Part shown: positions 5,310 through 6,473 of the stretch, one piece after another
Position numbering within the stretch: position 1 is the first letter of the stretch
Layout: each line of letters starts with the position of its first letter
Assembly: GCA_013139345.1 (NCBI GenBank)
Contig: WTAY01000147.1
Coordinates: 1-6,473 of the forward strand
Direction: 5' to 3'
DNA length: 6,473 bases
From: Methylophaga sp.
Lineage (GTDB): Bacteria; Pseudomonadota; Gammaproteobacteria; Nitrosococcales; Methylophagaceae
Notes under the pieces: model-generated
What the model saw: only the letters and a program-made list of their open reading frames with translations
Database searches by the model: none
What the model was told of the DNA's origin: nothing
Translations under genes and position numbers: made by a program

Positions 5310-6473
5310 TTAATCGTTGAGTGCTAAATTAGTGTTTTTAAGGCTATCAAGTTGAGCGAGTAATGGTTGTGATTTCAGCTTAAAGTCTGAACGGTATTTT
5401 TTCGCTAATGCTTCTGCTTTTGGCAAACTCACTGTTAAAGGGTTACGGTGAACACCATTAACACGGAATTCATAGTGAAGGTGAGGGCCGGTTGCCAAAC
5501 CACTGCTACCAATATAACCAATAGTTTGTCCTTGTTTAACTCGACTACCGTTTCTTAAACCTTTTTTGAATTTCGACATATGGGCATAGAGAGTTGTGTA
5601 CTTGCCGCCATGTGTTAGAACGACTGTTCGTCCATAACCTCCTTTGGTTCCTCTAAAGCTAATTTTTCCATCGCCGGTAGCAAGAATAGGTGTGCCTCGT
5701 GCCGCAGCATAGTCAACGCCACGATGTGGGCGACTTGTTTTTAATACTGGGTGTTTACGGTTCGGGTTAAATCTAGAGCTAATGCGTGAAAAATGAACAG
5801 GTGTTCGGCTAAATGCCTTACGCATGCTATCACCCTTCGGTGAGTAATACTGGCTACGCCCGTTACTATCAGTATAACGAACAGCGCGGAATATTTTTCC
5901 TTGATTAGTAAATTCAGCGGCTAAAATTGCACCATCTGCAACCTTGTCGCCATCAAGATAATCTTCTGAGTAAATTAAGGTGAAGTTATCACCTTTGCGT
6001 AGATCAAGTGCAAAGTCAATATCCCAACCAAAGATATAGGCTAACTCCATAATAAGCTTGTCGGATAATCCTGCCTCAATACCGGCCCCGAAGAGTGAGC
6101 TTTCAATTTGGGCAGAGGCGTGCATTTGACGTTGTTCAACATCACGCGTTTGTAATTCAGCCTGATAACTATCATTAATAGATGTAACGCTGAATGTTTT
6201 AATTGGGCTTAATTTTAATTGCAACTGTTGTAAACGTTTATTGCCGTCTTCTTTATTAATATTGAAGCGAATGACTTGACCGGGCTTAAGGTTTAATAAA
6301 GGTTTAATATCCTTTCCTAATTTCGCCACATTATAAACATCACGAGCAGATAGACCGACGCGAGGGAAGATAAGTGATAAGTTATCTCCAGATTTGACAG
6401 TAATATCCTGCCAATTTATTTTGGCTTCGATATTCGCTGTTTTGATCAGGTTATTATTAGTTATTGTTGTTAG
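5310..6473 (-). CDS. M23-family murein DD-endopeptidase with LysM/OapA-like N-terminal domain, 5'-truncated by window
   Basis: A periplasmic zinc metallopeptidase of the MepM/LytM type, expected to cut peptide cross-links of peptidoglycan. The frame is open to the window edge, giving 387 visible residues. A GTG at 6329 could be mistaken for the start, but the 48 codons above it continue the protein with VKSGDNLSLIFPRVGLSARDVYNV, a LysM/OapA-like domain that carries on into LGKDIKPLLNLKPGQVIRF. The real start and any signal peptide or membrane anchor are therefore outside. Then comes a linker domain (about 85-225) and the M23 domain: HRGVDYAAARGTPI with zinc ligands His250 and Asp254, YAHMSKF with catalytic His298, and GPHLHYEFRVNG with His331 (catalytic) and His333 (zinc), in visible numbering. 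By analogy with LytM the active site is complete, so it is an enzyme rather than an inactive EnvC/NlpD-like activator. anmK follows after 11 bases. In Pseudomonas the same pair lies next to a tyrosyl-tRNA synthetase gene. Confidence 0.93.
   Translation of the reverse strand, partial: LTTITNNNLIKTANIEAKINWQDITVKSGDNLSLIFPRVGLSARDVYNVAKLGKDIKPLLNLKPGQVIRFNINKEDGNKRLQQLQLKLSPIKTFSVTSINDSYQAELQTRDVEQRQMHASAQIESSLFGAGIEAGLSDKLIMELAYIFGWDIDFALDLRKGDNFTLIYSEDYLDGDKVADGAILAAEFTNQGKIFRAVRYTDSNGRSQYYSPKGDSMRKAFSRTPVHFSRISSRFNPNRKHPVLKTSRPHRGVDYAAARGTPILATGDGKISFRGTKGGYGRTVVLTHGGKYTTLYAHMSKFKKGLRNGSRVKQGQTIGYIGSSGLATGPHLHYEFRVNGVHRNPLTVSLPKAEALAKKYRSDFKLKSQPLLAQLDSLKNTNLALND

Overview
The window is a densely coding stretch from what looks like an AT-rich gammaproteobacterium (roughly 40% GC judged by eye, not computed). 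The evidence is the close resemblance of the encoded GcvH, AnmK and GlgC to gammaproteobacterial proteins, plus the M23 peptidase-anmK gene pair, which is also adjacent in Pseudomonas. Marine, methanotrophic or sulfur-oxidising lineages that carry a GH57 enzyme beside glycogen genes would fit, but the genus cannot be assigned from this sequence.

Left part (1-4182, + strand): four genes packed head to tail. These are the 3' half of glgC (ADP-glucose pyrophosphorylase, cut by the window start), a glycoside hydrolase family 57 protein, malQ (GH77 4-alpha-glucanotransferase) and a stand-alone gcvH (lipoyl carrier protein of glycine cleavage). Spacings are an 11-base overlap, 3 bases and 12 bases, so a single transcript is likely. 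The first three genes form an alpha-glucan (glycogen) module: GlgC supplies the ADP-glucose donor, and the GH57 and MalQ proteins cleave or rearrange alpha-glucan chains. GcvH has no obvious metabolic tie to them.

Right part (4186-6473, - strand): anmK (anhydro-N-acetylmuramic acid kinase, peptidoglycan recycling) lies downstream of an M23-family murein endopeptidase with a LysM/OapA-like N-terminal domain. The peptidase reading frame stays open to the right edge of the window, so its true start lies outside. The two are 11 bases apart and form a cell-wall turnover pair. The two operons converge with only 3 bases between the gcvH and anmK stop codons.

There is no intergenic gap longer than 12 bases. 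I found no RNA gene, mobile element, CRISPR array or convincing promoter. The region looks like ordinary core or housekeeping sequence. The points of interest are the unresolved activity of the GH57 protein, a G7 tract near its start, the solo gcvH in a glycogen operon, and the very tight convergent junction. I see no sign of a new biological system.
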